Positions 23,364 through 35,500 of a stretch of DNA of 64,000 bases are shown piece after piece. The translations under genes were made by a program, and so were the position numbers. Positions within the stretch are counted from its first letter, which is position 1. Every line of letters begins with the position of its first letter. This stretch comes from a virus. The DNA lies in the IMG/VR virus record IMGVR_UViG_3300020180_000013, positions 1 through 64,000 of that record; one strand, written 5' to 3'. The notes under the pieces are model-generated. The model made no database searches, had not been told where the DNA came from, and saw nothing but the letters and a program-made list of their open reading frames with translations.

Positions 23364-23570
23364 ATGACACTAATGGCAAACCAAAGATCACATACACCAC
23401 TTGTGACAAATAGAGATAAATGTATAGGCTATAAGCTTATAGTAAGATATCCTAATTGTAATTATAAAGTAGGAGATTTTGTACCATATACAACTGGAGC
23501 ATTTTCAGAATATCCTGGAGTATGGAAAGCACTTTATGAGAAAGATATAGTTGATGCAGATTCTATTTAA
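23364..23570 (+). CDS. Hypothetical protein, 68 aa
   Basis: Function not recognised. A small beta-rich protein with GYKLIVRYPNCNYKVGDFVP, an arrangement seen in small barrel-like folds. ATG at 23373 (MANQRSH) is a possible later start. It is the last plus-strand gene; the bidirectional block boundary and a terminator follow. Confidence 0.55.
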   Translation: MTLMANQRSHTPLVTNRDKCIGYKLIVRYPNCNYKVGDFVPYTTGAFSEYPGVWKALYEKDIVDADSI

Positions 23571-23573
23571 GTT

Positions 23574-23614
23574 AAAGGGCTATGGAGGATTTATTCCCCT
23601 ATAGCCCTTTTTTT
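23574..23614 (+). terminator. Rho-independent terminator at the convergence point
   Basis: Arms AAAGGGCTATGG and CCCCTATAGCCCTTT enclose a short loop and are followed by a T run on the plus strand. Only 23 bases separate it from the end of the minus-strand block. The minus strand lacks a T run here, so its own transcript end is not marked. Confidence 0.85.
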
Positions 23615-23637
23615 ACTTTCCTCGTTAAGTATATTAA

Positions 23638-26600
23638 CTATTTTCTAGTCTGTATAGATTGGAAGTTCTTGATTGCCATCACTGGATCCATGGTAGTTCC
23701 TGTTATACCTACAGTTTTGGCTAAGTGATTCCAGAACTTAGCTGATTCTTCTTTCTGCCATTGATAAGGACCTACATCTCTTTTGTAATAAGCTGCTTCA
23801 TTACCTACAGCTGCATTAGTTAAATCCTGAGCCATATTAGTATAAGCTGCTATAGTAGGACCTAGCATTACTGATTTCCAGTCTAGTGCTTGAACATAGT
23901 CTTTTAAACCCAAACCTGGTATTGGTAACCATTGTTGGTTCTCAGCTCTTATCTGCATTAATAGATTAAGTGATTGATTAGATAGAAATCCAGATACTTC
24001 AAAAGGATGATTGGGATCTTCTACTCCCGGAAAAGGGAGTGCCCCTGATTTAGCCCTGAGTTTCTCATATCTGTCTTTATCATCTGAATCCCAATCAAAG
24101 AATAGATTAGCTATTAATGTCATACCTATTAGCTGACCTACTTCTACAAACATTCTAGTTACTGCTCTCTTCTCTCTTGGTGATAACCACTGAGCTCCTT
24201 TTCCTGCAGTAGAAAGAGTCTTCCAAAAAGCAGATAAAGCATCTAAATAGAATCCCCGGGTATTTTCTCCTAGACCCACATTAACTCTCTCTGGTGCCCA
24301 TCTATTAGCTGCCATAGCAGGAAGATATCTTCTCATGAAAGCAATCATTCTATAGACTAGAAATCTAGAAGCTAATGGTGAATCAAATTTAGAAAATGCA
24401 CCATTTAGATTGTTGTTTACTGTCTGAACTAGTGTTCTGAAGTCTGTATATTGTTTACCTCCTATATTCCAAGATGGATCTATCCCGGGCTTTACAGTTA
24501 ACTGACCATCTACTAATTGCCATGCATCTATATATGATATCTCTTTAGTAGAGCCATCTGGTTGAGTTTGATTGATCTTCTGATGATACATCATTCCTCC
24601 AAAAAGACCCAGAGTTGCATTTAACTCTGTCCACTTTCTTGGAGAATATAACCAGCTCATATTAACTGTATCTTTAAATAAAGATCTAGATATAGACTGG
24701 CCATATGTTTCTTGAAACCTAGTAGATGATGGATCAAATATTTCAACTAACTGAATATCTAGACTCTTAGGAGCATGCTTATATATTTCAAATGATATCT
24801 GTGAAGATACTTTTCCAGACCATGCTATACCTTGATGATAGGTAATAGGATTAAGATATCTTCCTGCAGATGCTTCTATCATATTCTGAACCATAGCTGA
24901 GAAAGAGTTCTTCAGTGCTGATGGTATATTCATAGCAAAGAATCCAAAGGCTGCTGACTTAAATAAAGTTCCAGTAGCTGCTTCTAATCCTTTGGCATCT
25001 TTAAACCAGCCGGCATTAGTCTGGCCATGGAATTCTCTTTCTATAAGAGCAGTAGCTACTTGTTCTCTAACTGATCTGCCTTTTCTTGTAATATATGTTC
25101 TAACACCTCTTTGAAGGAGATTATCTTTATTAACTTTGGTCATGTCTTTAACTCCTTGTTCAGTAAGTATAGACTGAAGGGCCTTAGCCATGGGATTCAT
25201 TTCAATCAACTTCTTTTGTCTTTCACCGGATAACATGTACCTCATCATAGATTGGGTAACATCTAATGATACCTGATCTAGATCTAGTTTATATAAACCG
25301 GCAATTGGAATACTTGATAGTTCATTATCAAACATATCAGCTTTAACCAGAGTAAACTTATCCTGCCAGTTTTGACCTTCTTCAAAGTCATCTTCAGAGT
25401 GCTTGAAATAACTTTTAACCTTATCCCACCAACTAGTAATAGCACTTCTTGCCCCATCAGGTCTTTGAAGTATCTCTAAGTTATGTAGTCTAAATCTAGG
25501 TATATCATAATATAATCTGCTACTAGATACTTTATCTGATTGAGTGACTATATGAAATTCTTTGATCTTCTCCATAGCTTTGAACAGCTTTGGATTTTCT
25601 TTCTCAAGATCAAAATAGTCTTGATTGATATATCTATTATCCGGTGCTCCTTGAGATTTAGATTTTGGTAAGAAGTTTCCTCTCTTGCCTAAGTTATCCA
25701 CAGTTTTTCCTACTATTCTAGCTGTCTTCCATTCATCCTTTACTGCTCTTGTGAAATACTTCAAAGTGGGTACTCCCTTTATTCTTTCTATAGTATTGCC
25801 GACATCATCTTTTAGATCCGTAGTCTCAATAAATCTGGTATCATTAGGTTTAACCACATTCCATATATGAAGTCTCTCCCAGGTAGGTTCTGATTCCTGA
25901 GTCTGAGGATTGTATTTGTTCTTTCTGATGTGATTTTTTTCAAACCAGGTTTTAAAATCTTCACTTTGAGAAAGTAGAGTATTGATAATATGATCTGATA
26001 TAGTTGCATCTGCAGACTTCTTATCTATGATCCTGGAACCAGTTTCTAAAAATAGAGTATTGGTATCTAATTTAGTAAGATAATTATTAAATATATCTAC
26101 ATAATAATCTGTTGCTTCTTTGTGTTGTAACTCTGCTAATTCTGCAAAGAGGGCATTTAGTTCAGCTTTCTCAAACTTATTAAGGCCCAGTCTATCTTTC
26201 TTAGATAGTAACTCATTCATTAGTTCTCTATCTTCTGGAGATAGTTTTTCACCAGTCTTAATCTTTTCAAAGAACTGACCTAGTTCATTCATCTCTAATG
26301 TAGTGAGACCACTAAATCCTGCAAAGACTTCTCTTGCTTTATTGATTTGTTCTTGTCTTTCTTTAACCAGAGCTATTCTGCCTTCTGACATAGATGATCC
26401 TTGTGGCTGACCATCCTGATCTCTAAATCCGGAGATAGCTTCATTGATATCATTCCATGCCTGAGTTATATCTACTTGGTTTTTTATATTAGAAGGAAGT
26501 TTAGCCATGATAGGCTGTATCTTATCAAAGATCTCCTTTCTTAATAAATAAAAATCTGGTTTAATAATAGTTCTGGTATTTTTATCTATCCAGTCTTGTC

Positions 26601-29361
26601 TGGTATTCTGAAACTGTAAGCTGTCTCTTGGAGTGCCTTTGTCTACTAGTTGTTGCTCAAAGTTGGCCAGTGCATTCTGAAATACCCCGGGTCTTTCTTT
26701 CCACTCATAGAAATCCCATGAGACCTCTCTGTGTTGTTTTAATATATTAACTTTCTCAAGTTCTCTACCTGATTTCTTATTTCCATTAAGATCTATTGAA
26801 GAATATAATTGTCTGTATTCTCTCCAGAGTTGGTCTAACTGTTCTGTTGCATTATACTCATCTAATTCATCATTAACAGTCTCATTTACTTCTCTGACTT
26901 TGTTTAGTAATTCTGCTCTCTCTTGTGCTGCTTCTGCTCCAATAGGACTCTCAAACAAAATCTCTCTATCATAAAATTCTTCTTTATATTCCTGATGAAA
27001 GAATTGTCTTAGATGTTTTTTGTAAGCTATTCTTAGTTCAGATAGTTTAGAATAATCTTTAGTCTTGTTAGCACTAGCTTGTTCTTTATCTATCTCATCT
27101 ACTAGTTTAGCCAACTCATACCGGTAATCTTTAAATGGATTAAGAAAAGTATAAACTTGTTTCTGAGTAAAGTTTCCTTGATCATCCTGACCACCTATGT
27201 TATCAATAAATGTAATAGACTTTCCTAGTTCAGCAACATTACTTGGATTATATCCTGCTTCTTTTAGTAAAGGCCCTACTTCTTTAACAAAGTTATTATA
27301 CTTGATCTGGGCTTTATTCTCAACCTCAGTCATATTATTTTTAACAAATAATGAAAAGCCGGCTATAATAGGATCTTTACTATAGATAGGTCCTTCAAGG
27401 AATCCATTGAATGCTGCAGCATCTCCTAATTCTCCATTTAGTAATTGCTCTAGTTTTTCTGGAGTGATCTTTACTTCCTCATATCTTTTTTTGTGACCAT
27501 CTATTACTATTTTAGATGCTCCCTTCTTTTCAAGATGAGATATCAACTCTGTATAGTTCTCATCTATCTTAGCTGCAGTATCTTTAACAGTGGTCCATAG
27601 AATATCCCTAACCCCCTTTTTATTTACGTCTTTAACTATTTTATCTCCTACATTTAGTTGAGCTTGTATAGATGTTAGTAATTTATATAATGGATTATTA
27701 ACTTCTATTCCACTTTGATTAAGTTCATTAATACCTTCAGCTGTGTATTTTTTCCAGTAGTCTATAAATTTATTATAGTAATTGATCTTATGTAAGTTGT
27801 CTACGCTATCCAAGTTCTTAGATACATTCTCAAGTTCAGTAATCATATTCTTAGCAATAAACTCTAGTCTGAATAAACTAGATGTCATATTACTCATATG
27901 AGAGTTTACATAATTGAAATCATCTTTAAGCTTTTCTATATCCTTAATTAGGGTAGTTTTATAAGTAGATAAGTTACTCTTGATTTCAGCTAACTGATTT
28001 CTACCAAACTGATCCTTCAGGATGTCTAGCATTCCCTTGTAATCTTTATTAGATATAAGACTATCTAATTGTTGAGATACTCCGGCTGATAATTTATCAG
28101 TAAGACTTTGAAGTGTTGTATCCTCTAGTTTCTTTAGAGTATCTATAAATTCTTTTTGATCTCTGGCATAAGCTGCTACATCATTTTGGTTAATAAGCTC
28201 AGTATCTATTTGGAAACTGTCGTTTACTAACATCTTTCCTAACTGATCTAGACTAGTATTAACATCTAGATTTTCTACTTTTACTTTACCAAATACTTTT
28301 CTTAGCATTTGTTTAATAGAGTAAAGAATATTCTTAATAGTATCTATAAATCCTTTTGATTCGGGAATAGAGTTTAACTGATTTTTAGCAGATAACTGAA
28401 GTGATCTTACTATAACTTCTTCTTTATATAAATCATCAGTTTTAGCTAACTCAGGATATAGATCATTTACAGTAGCTATAATAGTAGCCCCTTCTGAAGT
28501 AGTTAATACTTTATTATATAAGTTATTAAATAGTTCTGGATTTTGTTTAGATATAGCTCTAACTAAAGGATGGCCGAATTCATGGAGTACTATATCTGTA
28601 GTTAATCTATTATCAATAAAATAAACTTTAGCTCCTATATAAAATGCCGGTTCTCCATTCCAAGGAGTTCTAGCATCTTTAGTAAGCATTTCTGCTTCTT
28701 GCTCAGATATGATATGATAGTCTACACCTAACAGTGTAGCTAATCTTTGAGCTATTTTATTAGCTATTTCTACTGCCCAGGCATTGTTAACCTCTGTAGG
28801 ATCTAGTTCAATAGGATCCTTTGGAATCATAGGATCATTTTCTTCATACTCTATGGGATCACTTGAAGTAACAGGTTCCCTATAAAACATAGAAGCTTGA
28901 GTTCCTGTATTAGGTCTTTGACTTGGTACAGGTTCGGCTACTCTTTCATTTAGAACTACCTTATAGATTCTTCTTCCACCTGCTCCTGTTTTCTGTTCTG
29001 TTATTGGTTTTATCTCAGCTATCTTATAGCCATACTCTCTATAAAGTTGGTTAACTACTTTTTGAGCAGCTGCATAACCATGTTGTTTCACAAATAATAT
29101 TCCATTCTTTTTAGATATTCCTCCAGAGTCTACTAATCTTTTCTCTAGAACATTCTCTTGTTTTTGTAATACTGGCCTTGGAATAGATATACTATTGACA
29201 ACTGTAGTTCCTGTAATAGGATCTCTTTTAGCTAATACTTCTTCTGGAGTTCTGATCTCTCCATTATACTCCATAAAGTCTCTATAGGCTTCATGTTCAC
29301 CTACAACATTTACAAGATCTTTCCACTCCTTTAAATTTTTGTTAGGGCAAATTAAACTCAT
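23638..29361 (-). CDS. Giant virion protein with zincin motif, 1907 aa
   Basis: The third and last of the giant genes in the minus block. Residues 1-30 (MSLICPNKNLKEWKDLVNVV) and a basic, proline-rich stretch form the N-terminus. A zincin metallopeptidase motif, DIVLHEFGHPLVRAI, has HEFGH at 260-264 with both histidines and the catalytic glutamate. Residues 400-1200 are mostly charged helix. The C-terminal third has hydrophobic segments (AAFGFFAMNIPSALKNS, MTLIANLFF), as in ejected membrane-active phage proteins. Known crAss-like giants are packaged and injected with the RNA polymerase. A role in maturing the set by proteolysis or in crossing the envelope is inferred. Confidence 0.8.
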   Translation of the reverse strand: MSLICPNKNLKEWKDLVNVVGEHEAYRDFMEYNGEIRTPEEVLAKRDPITGTTVVNSISIPRPVLQKQENVLEKRLVDSGGISKKNGILFVKQHGYAAAQKVVNQLYREYGYKIAEIKPITEQKTGAGGRRIYKVVLNERVAEPVPSQRPNTGTQASMFYREPVTSSDPIEYEENDPMIPKDPIELDPTEVNNAWAVEIANKIAQRLATLLGVDYHIISEQEAEMLTKDARTPWNGEPAFYIGAKVYFIDNRLTTDIVLHEFGHPLVRAISKQNPELFNNLYNKVLTTSEGATIIATVNDLYPELAKTDDLYKEEVIVRSLQLSAKNQLNSIPESKGFIDTIKNILYSIKQMLRKVFGKVKVENLDVNTSLDQLGKMLVNDSFQIDTELINQNDVAAYARDQKEFIDTLKKLEDTTLQSLTDKLSAGVSQQLDSLISNKDYKGMLDILKDQFGRNQLAEIKSNLSTYKTTLIKDIEKLKDDFNYVNSHMSNMTSSLFRLEFIAKNMITELENVSKNLDSVDNLHKINYYNKFIDYWKKYTAEGINELNQSGIEVNNPLYKLLTSIQAQLNVGDKIVKDVNKKGVRDILWTTVKDTAAKIDENYTELISHLEKKGASKIVIDGHKKRYEEVKITPEKLEQLLNGELGDAAAFNGFLEGPIYSKDPIIAGFSLFVKNNMTEVENKAQIKYNNFVKEVGPLLKEAGYNPSNVAELGKSITFIDNIGGQDDQGNFTQKQVYTFLNPFKDYRYELAKLVDEIDKEQASANKTKDYSKLSELRIAYKKHLRQFFHQEYKEEFYDREILFESPIGAEAAQERAELLNKVREVNETVNDELDEYNATEQLDQLWREYRQLYSSIDLNGNKKSGRELEKVNILKQHREVSWDFYEWKERPGVFQNALANFEQQLVDKGTPRDSLQFQNTRQDWIDKNTRTIIKPDFYLLRKEIFDKIQPIMAKLPSNIKNQVDITQAWNDINEAISGFRDQDGQPQGSSMSEGRIALVKERQEQINKAREVFAGFSGLTTLEMNELGQFFEKIKTGEKLSPEDRELMNELLSKKDRLGLNKFEKAELNALFAELAELQHKEATDYYVDIFNNYLTKLDTNTLFLETGSRIIDKKSADATISDHIINTLLSQSEDFKTWFEKNHIRKNKYNPQTQESEPTWERLHIWNVVKPNDTRFIETTDLKDDVGNTIERIKGVPTLKYFTRAVKDEWKTARIVGKTVDNLGKRGNFLPKSKSQGAPDNRYINQDYFDLEKENPKLFKAMEKIKEFHIVTQSDKVSSSRLYYDIPRFRLHNLEILQRPDGARSAITSWWDKVKSYFKHSEDDFEEGQNWQDKFTLVKADMFDNELSSIPIAGLYKLDLDQVSLDVTQSMMRYMLSGERQKKLIEMNPMAKALQSILTEQGVKDMTKVNKDNLLQRGVRTYITRKGRSVREQVATALIEREFHGQTNAGWFKDAKGLEAATGTLFKSAAFGFFAMNIPSALKNSFSAMVQNMIEASAGRYLNPITYHQGIAWSGKVSSQISFEIYKHAPKSLDIQLVEIFDPSSTRFQETYGQSISRSLFKDTVNMSWLYSPRKWTELNATLGLFGGMMYHQKINQTQPDGSTKEISYIDAWQLVDGQLTVKPGIDPSWNIGGKQYTDFRTLVQTVNNNLNGAFSKFDSPLASRFLVYRMIAFMRRYLPAMAANRWAPERVNVGLGENTRGFYLDALSAFWKTLSTAGKGAQWLSPREKRAVTRMFVEVGQLIGMTLIANLFFDWDSDDKDRYEKLRAKSGALPFPGVEDPNHPFEVSGFLSNQSLNLLMQIRAENQQWLPIPGLGLKDYVQALDWKSVMLGPTIAAYTNMAQDLTNAAVGNEAAYYKRDVGPYQWQKEESAKFWNHLAKTVGITGTTMDPVMAIKNFQSIQTRK

Positions 29362-29364
29362 AGA

Positions 29365-29505
29365 TTAGAAATTTAAACAATATGTGCAATTAGGATTTAC
29401 TATATTTTTATTAATATGCCACCTTTTATGACATGATAGTCCACCTATTCTAGAATTTTTTTTCTTTATTTCTGGTCTTAAAGCTATTATACAATAAATT
29501 ATCAT
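29365..29505 (-). CDS. Small zinc-motif protein, 46 aa
   Basis: A complete ATG-to-TAA frame between two giant genes, ending three bases before the next start. The product reads MIIYCIIALRPEIKKKNSRI, then GGLSCHKRWHINKNIVNPNC and TYC. The CxxxxWH and NPNCTYC pattern is like the last zinc-binding part of phage HNH or NUMOD-type endonucleases, so it may be a small endonuclease remnant or a genuine short zinc protein. No other frame explains this 150-base gap. Confidence 0.45.
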   Translation of the reverse strand: MIIYCIIALRPEIKKKNSRIGGLSCHKRWHINKNIVNPNCTYCLNF

Positions 29506-29515
29506 ATTATTAAAT

Positions 29516-32500
29516 TTAAAAACCAATACATCGAGACATAAACTCTGTTACTTCCTCATCAGTAACTGGTTGATCTCTTTGTACAAGTTGTCTTCCTTTC
29601 GGATTCAAAAGAAAGTTATTATTTATATATCTAAACTTCTCATATAACTGTTCTGACAAATATAAGAAAGTTTGTTGACCTGGCTTAGGTACAACCTTAC
29701 CTGGAATCTCTATTAGTGTTCCTCTTCCTGATCTTCCTATCATTCCCTGACCATATCCATTTTTATCAAATACAATATCTCTTCCTTGACTCTTAAAGTC
29801 TAATAATTGCTGAATAGCAACATCTATTAGTTTTTTATTTTCTTCAAGAGTTTGATCAGTTAATGCATTTAATACACTTGTTAAAGGAGTTTTCTCTTTA
29901 CTCTCAGCATAAGATGTTTTAGTTGGTATACCTAGAGTGAACCCTACTTGAGCCTTCTGCATAATGCCATTAGTGGTCTCAGAACTTTTCTTAGTAGCAT
30001 CAAGAGTTCTTCCATATACAAATACTGCCTCGGGATTAGAAGCTATCATATTGATCATAGATTTCTCTGAATAGTCTAATGAATGAAATTCTTTAATTCC
30101 TTCTACTCCAGTTTCTGTAATTGGTACAGTAGGAATAGTTTCCTGAGCTGATCTAACTTTAGCTTCACCTACTGTTTGACCCAGAGTTTGTTGAACAACA
30201 TAGTTCTTATGTCTAAAGCTATTTTTAGAGGTATTAAGAAGTATAAACTTTTTATAAAATAGATCTAGTAATACATTATTCATATTCTCTGAATACACCT
30301 TAACTGGTTCCTCCATTATTCTAGTAAACATATCTACCGGTACAAATGAAGTAAGAGCATATTTACCTTTAGCTGATAAGCCTGATTGCATAAAAGCATA
30401 TACTGGGAATCTCTTGAAGAAATTGCTTATCCTTTCATTCTCTACTGGATCAGTAGACTTTATAACAGATACATTAGATAGGTTTAATATATTCTCATGA
30501 AGAGTATTTAATTTATCTCCATCTAGATTTGAGTCTAAACTATAAAGATTTCTTATTCCTTGTTTAGCTATTGAAGTAGCAAGAACTCTGAAAAGTAAAT
30601 ACTCATTTTTTAAATCAGGATGTGTATCTATAATACTATTATACTCATCAGCATAGCTAGTATCACTATAGAACATCTTCCAGGAATTGAACGTATTATC
30701 TAAAGCCTGATTTCTTAAGAATTGCTCATATGATATTTTCTTTAATCTCTTCTCAAATTCTTCGTGAGTTTCATCTATAAGCTTAGTTATCTTTTTATCA
30801 GTAATATTAGTAGATAATAGTTTTATATAATCTGCATTGGTCTTTACTTTATCTGAAGTATACATACTTCTTAAGTATTCTCTTTCAAATACAAAAGACT
30901 GGTATTCTTTAGATGTAGAGAATGCATTAACATTAACTACAGCTAATCCTGTTTTAGGATCATACTCTGTTATATGATCTTTGAGATTTGAAATACCGGA
31001 CCAAGCTTTAGTAGAGAAGTCTTTTTGAAGCTGGGCTTTATCTACATAGATAACATTATTTTTAACAAAGACTCCGTTCTTAAGACTCTTTACAGATTCA
31101 ACTGGGATACTAGTATCAACATTAAATCCTTTGTATTCTTTAATATTATTAAGATTAAATGCTTTTACACTATTCTGGAATATAAAACTAACTAAGTCAT
31201 TTTTGAATTCAGATACAAATTTCTCAGGATCATCAAATGTATTCTCTACATCATCTGATATACCTTCTCTAAACTTATTAACAATAAAGTTTTCTACTAC
31301 TTTATTATTTCTAAGATTAAATAAAGGATTCCATAGATTGATCATGAACTCCTGTATATTGAAAGAACCTATTGGAGAATTAGTAAGAATATTATTTACT
31401 ATAGAAGTAGGTATCTTACCATCTGCTTTTAGTTGCTCTACTTGTAATTGTCTATTATGGGCCTCAAAAAGTGTAGTTGATCTCTTAGTATCAAAGTTCA
31501 TTCTAAGCTTAATATCTCTAATAGATCTTGACATATCTTCTAGTTCTAGATAATGTAAGAATGCTGCTTGTTCTTCTTCTGTTACAATATGATCAGCTCC
31601 TATTTTAGTCTGTGCTGAATAGGCTCCTATATTATTCTTCAGAGTGTTGAAATCAAAAGCTGAATCTTTATATTTAGATGTCATCTCCCGGGTCAAGTTA
31701 TAAATATTCTGATCCATTGCTTTTCCTCTCAACATAGATTGAGTGAGATTAAAATCAAATCTTGGATCAAGTAATACTGTCTCTTTAGCTTTTCTCCTAT
31801 AAAAATTAGGATGGAAAGGGGCCTTATCTAATGGATCTGCAAAAGTAGATTTAGCTAATCTTTGTTGAGTAACATATTCTCTAACCAATGGCTGGGATAC
31901 AAAGTATACTGCATGCTCAAAAGGAACACCGGCCTGGATTAAAAATAAAAGAACTGGTGCTACTTCTTTATTACCTTGGATATTAAATATCCATGCATCT
32001 TTAGCCACATCTACCCAGCCATTAATCAACTGAGATATAACATCTGATATTCTATATTGACCATTTGAGTCTAATATATTACCTAATGATATAGCAGGTT
32101 TTCCGGAAACATCAATAGTGTTATGAGGAAGGTATATATTAAGTGGTCTCTCTTGTAATTTACCATTAGGCATTTTCTTTTCATAGCTAGGGTTAAGATG
32201 AGCTCCTATTCTATTAAACACAACATTATAAGAGTTATCAACTGCTCCTAAACCTAATGTCTGTTTACCTACGTTATTAGACTGATGTTTATAAAGATTG
32301 TATTCTTGTTCTAGTACTCTAGTTCCAGATACCTGAGACTCATTACCTGGGTGTACTCTGGATTTAGGATTATAATCTTGTACCTGATCTTGTAATATAT
32401 CAGCAACTGGTTTTACTATATCAGTATTATTTGGCCTGACTAGATTAGTAAAGTTCTGTGGCAGTTCTAAGATCTCTCTCATATTCTGAAGAAGATCATT

Positions 32501-35500
32501 TTCTACAGCTTTAGATCCATTAAGAGTTTCATAGAAGTCTTCAAAAGTATGAAGATTATAAGGTTTTAATATTTCTTCTAGTTCTTCATGAGTATAGTCC
32601 CTACTCCATAGATCACCAAATACATCAGTAAGAAACTTATCTACTATAGCATCATTGGTCCATATAATATTTCCCTTATCATCTTTTAATTCTTCAAGAG
32701 CTATTCTTTTGGCTTTAACTTTTTCATAAATAGTTCTTGCTTGTTTTTGAGAATACTGAGTAGTTAAAGTAATTTTACCATCTTCATTTTTTCTGAAGTT
32801 AGGCATCATTACTGTTAACTTATCTATATCAAAATCAGATCCTGATTTAGCTACTATCTCATCTGGAGGAACTATAATATTTCCGGCCTCTTTTGGTAGA
32901 AACTCATATATTTCCATAAACTCCATAGAGTTAAGACCTTGTACTGGTATCCTAACTCCAATCATAGTGATCATCTGTCTGTTAGTTCCTGTATTAAGCC
33001 ATGGCTCATCTTTAAGTAATTCATTAAGAGCTTCTGTAGTAGATATAGATTTACTATAAGCTCTATCTCTTACTTCATCAAGTTGTAGAAGTTTCTCAAA
33101 CTGGCCCTGCATAGCTATCTTAACTTTCATAGCCCGGGTCTTACCATCTGGTCCTTGATGATATGTGGGAAGATCATTACTACCCCATTTTTTGAGATCA
33201 CCTTCTGTAGGATTGGTTAGATTCCTATTAGTATCAAAAGCAGATAGATTTTCAAAGCCGGCACCTGAGACCTGGATAAGAGCTTCTCCATTTACTTTTT
33301 GTCTAATTAGTCTTTTATTTACTATAGCAGTAAGTAGTCTCTCTATTTTATCTGCAGATAGAGATATAGATAAATCATGCTTAATCTGATTAGTATTGCC
33401 TTTAATATCTATAAAGTCTATTTGATGATCAGCTAGATCTTGTCTGGTAAGTTCTTTTCTAACAAACTTAAGCAGTGGCTTAAGATCTCCTTTAGGATTA
33501 CCATTCTTATCTAAAATCCATCCAGCTTCTCTTAATAGTTCTTTCTTTTTTACCTCAGTTAGTTTCCTGATATTATCTTCATAATTCTTAACTAGTTTTT
33601 CTACTTTATCATTAACCGGTTTCCCATTTTCATATAATCCATCCTCTATTAGTTTTCTTAACTGAGTTGGGAATATACTACTTTCTTTAAATGTACTAGC
33701 AGTTTCTAATTGATTTTTAAGATACTCTATAAAGATTGGGTTCTTAGTTAATTTCTCTTGAGAAATAACTTTAGCTTGTTCATTAGAATAGAAAGGATCT
33801 GTAACTCCTTGTTTGGTTATAGTAGATACTTTTGATCCTGACTTAAATAAAGCATAGTGCACATTCTCAGTGACTAACTTATCATGAAGCTTCTCAAGAT
33901 TAGTTCCTTTTATAACCGAAGGAATAAGAGGAAATACTGAAAACTTATGAAAACCTATTGTTGGCAATCCTTCAGTATGTAATGGACCAAAATATTGTAA
34001 CTTTTGAACCGGAAAAAATCTGGATACTTCAGAAGGTCTGGTGGATTCTCCTTTGATTATTTTCTGATATAACTCCTCTTGTTTTGGAGTCCAGCTATTA
34101 TCCAGGGTCTTTACAGCTCTATAACTATCAAATGTAATCCAACCTTGAGCATCACCAGTATTCATCTCAGTGTAAGGTTTTAAAGCTGACTCAATAGCTT
34201 TAGATATTTCTTTATCTAGATCTTCTTTTGAAATCTTTCCGGATATGAAATCTTTCCTTTTGGAGTATCTATCTTTTATCTCTGACTCAATAGCTTTTTT
34301 ATATTGATCGTGATATACCGATAAAGTATGAGTATCTTCTAATACTGCAGAATTTAGAATAGATTGAAAGGGATCCTGAGCTATACCTTTAGAGTTAGCA
34401 TATCCAAATCCTATTACTTCATTTAAATATCTTAGAGCAGATTCATCTGATCTATAAATAGTTCCTGTTGAAATGGCCCCGGCATTTCTCTTATGAAACT
34501 CCTCTTTACCCATATTATATAATGCAATATCTCCATATAGAAAATTCATAGTTTCTACGTTGTGGATCCATTGATTAATTACAAATGAAGTCAGAGCTCC
34601 CTGAACTATATCAGCAGAAGATGCCTTAAGAACTTGAGCTTTATAGTTAGTATTATTAGCTTCTTCTTTTATAGAAGTAATAAGATTGTTTGCAACAAAT
34701 TTAGTTTTAGTATATCTGTCATTTGTTGACTTAACTAGACTATTAAAATATTTAGTAATATCAGTCTCAAGATCTTTTCTTAGTTCTATAGCTCTTGGAG
34801 TATTATTCTTTAAATAAGTATCAAGAGGAAGATCTAATTTCTTTAATTTAGATTTAGTCTCTGAACTAAGAACATCATCAAATAATACAAACTCTTTTCC
34901 TCTATTATAGTAATCAGAAACATTTCTAATAGGATTTAATTCTGATGCATTCTCCATTGTGTTAATTCTGGATAGCTCTGATCCAACATAGTTAATAACT
35001 ATATTAGTAAGATTCTGTATAGCCTTGGTCTTATTAGCTATGATCTCTTCTGTATCAATATATAATTTACCGGATTTGTTTCCTGGAGCAAGAAGCTTAT
35101 TTAAATTAATCATTAAAGAAGTGCCTTTATCAGCAGCCCTCATTAACTCCGGAGTCCCTCTCATGATCATCATGTGAAAATCCATAAGAAACTTAGTGAA
35201 CTCATCTGCAGAAGCAGAAGCTATACCAGTACCTTCTTCATTGTCTATAGTAAGTTGAACACCTGATAAATTCTCTAGGTTTAATTTAGCATCTTTTCTT
35301 TTAGGTCTTCCTGGAGAATTCATATCAAATAAAGAAGTTATCCATATAGAAGATTTAGTATATGGATTTCTTTCAGTATCTAAATGATTCATATGAGGAA
35401 GAGCTATGAGCTCATCAAATGACTTAACTGAATTAATAGTGTTGATCATTTGAGTAAGAGTTGAATTAAGACTATGCTCAAATTGAGCATTACCTTCAGC

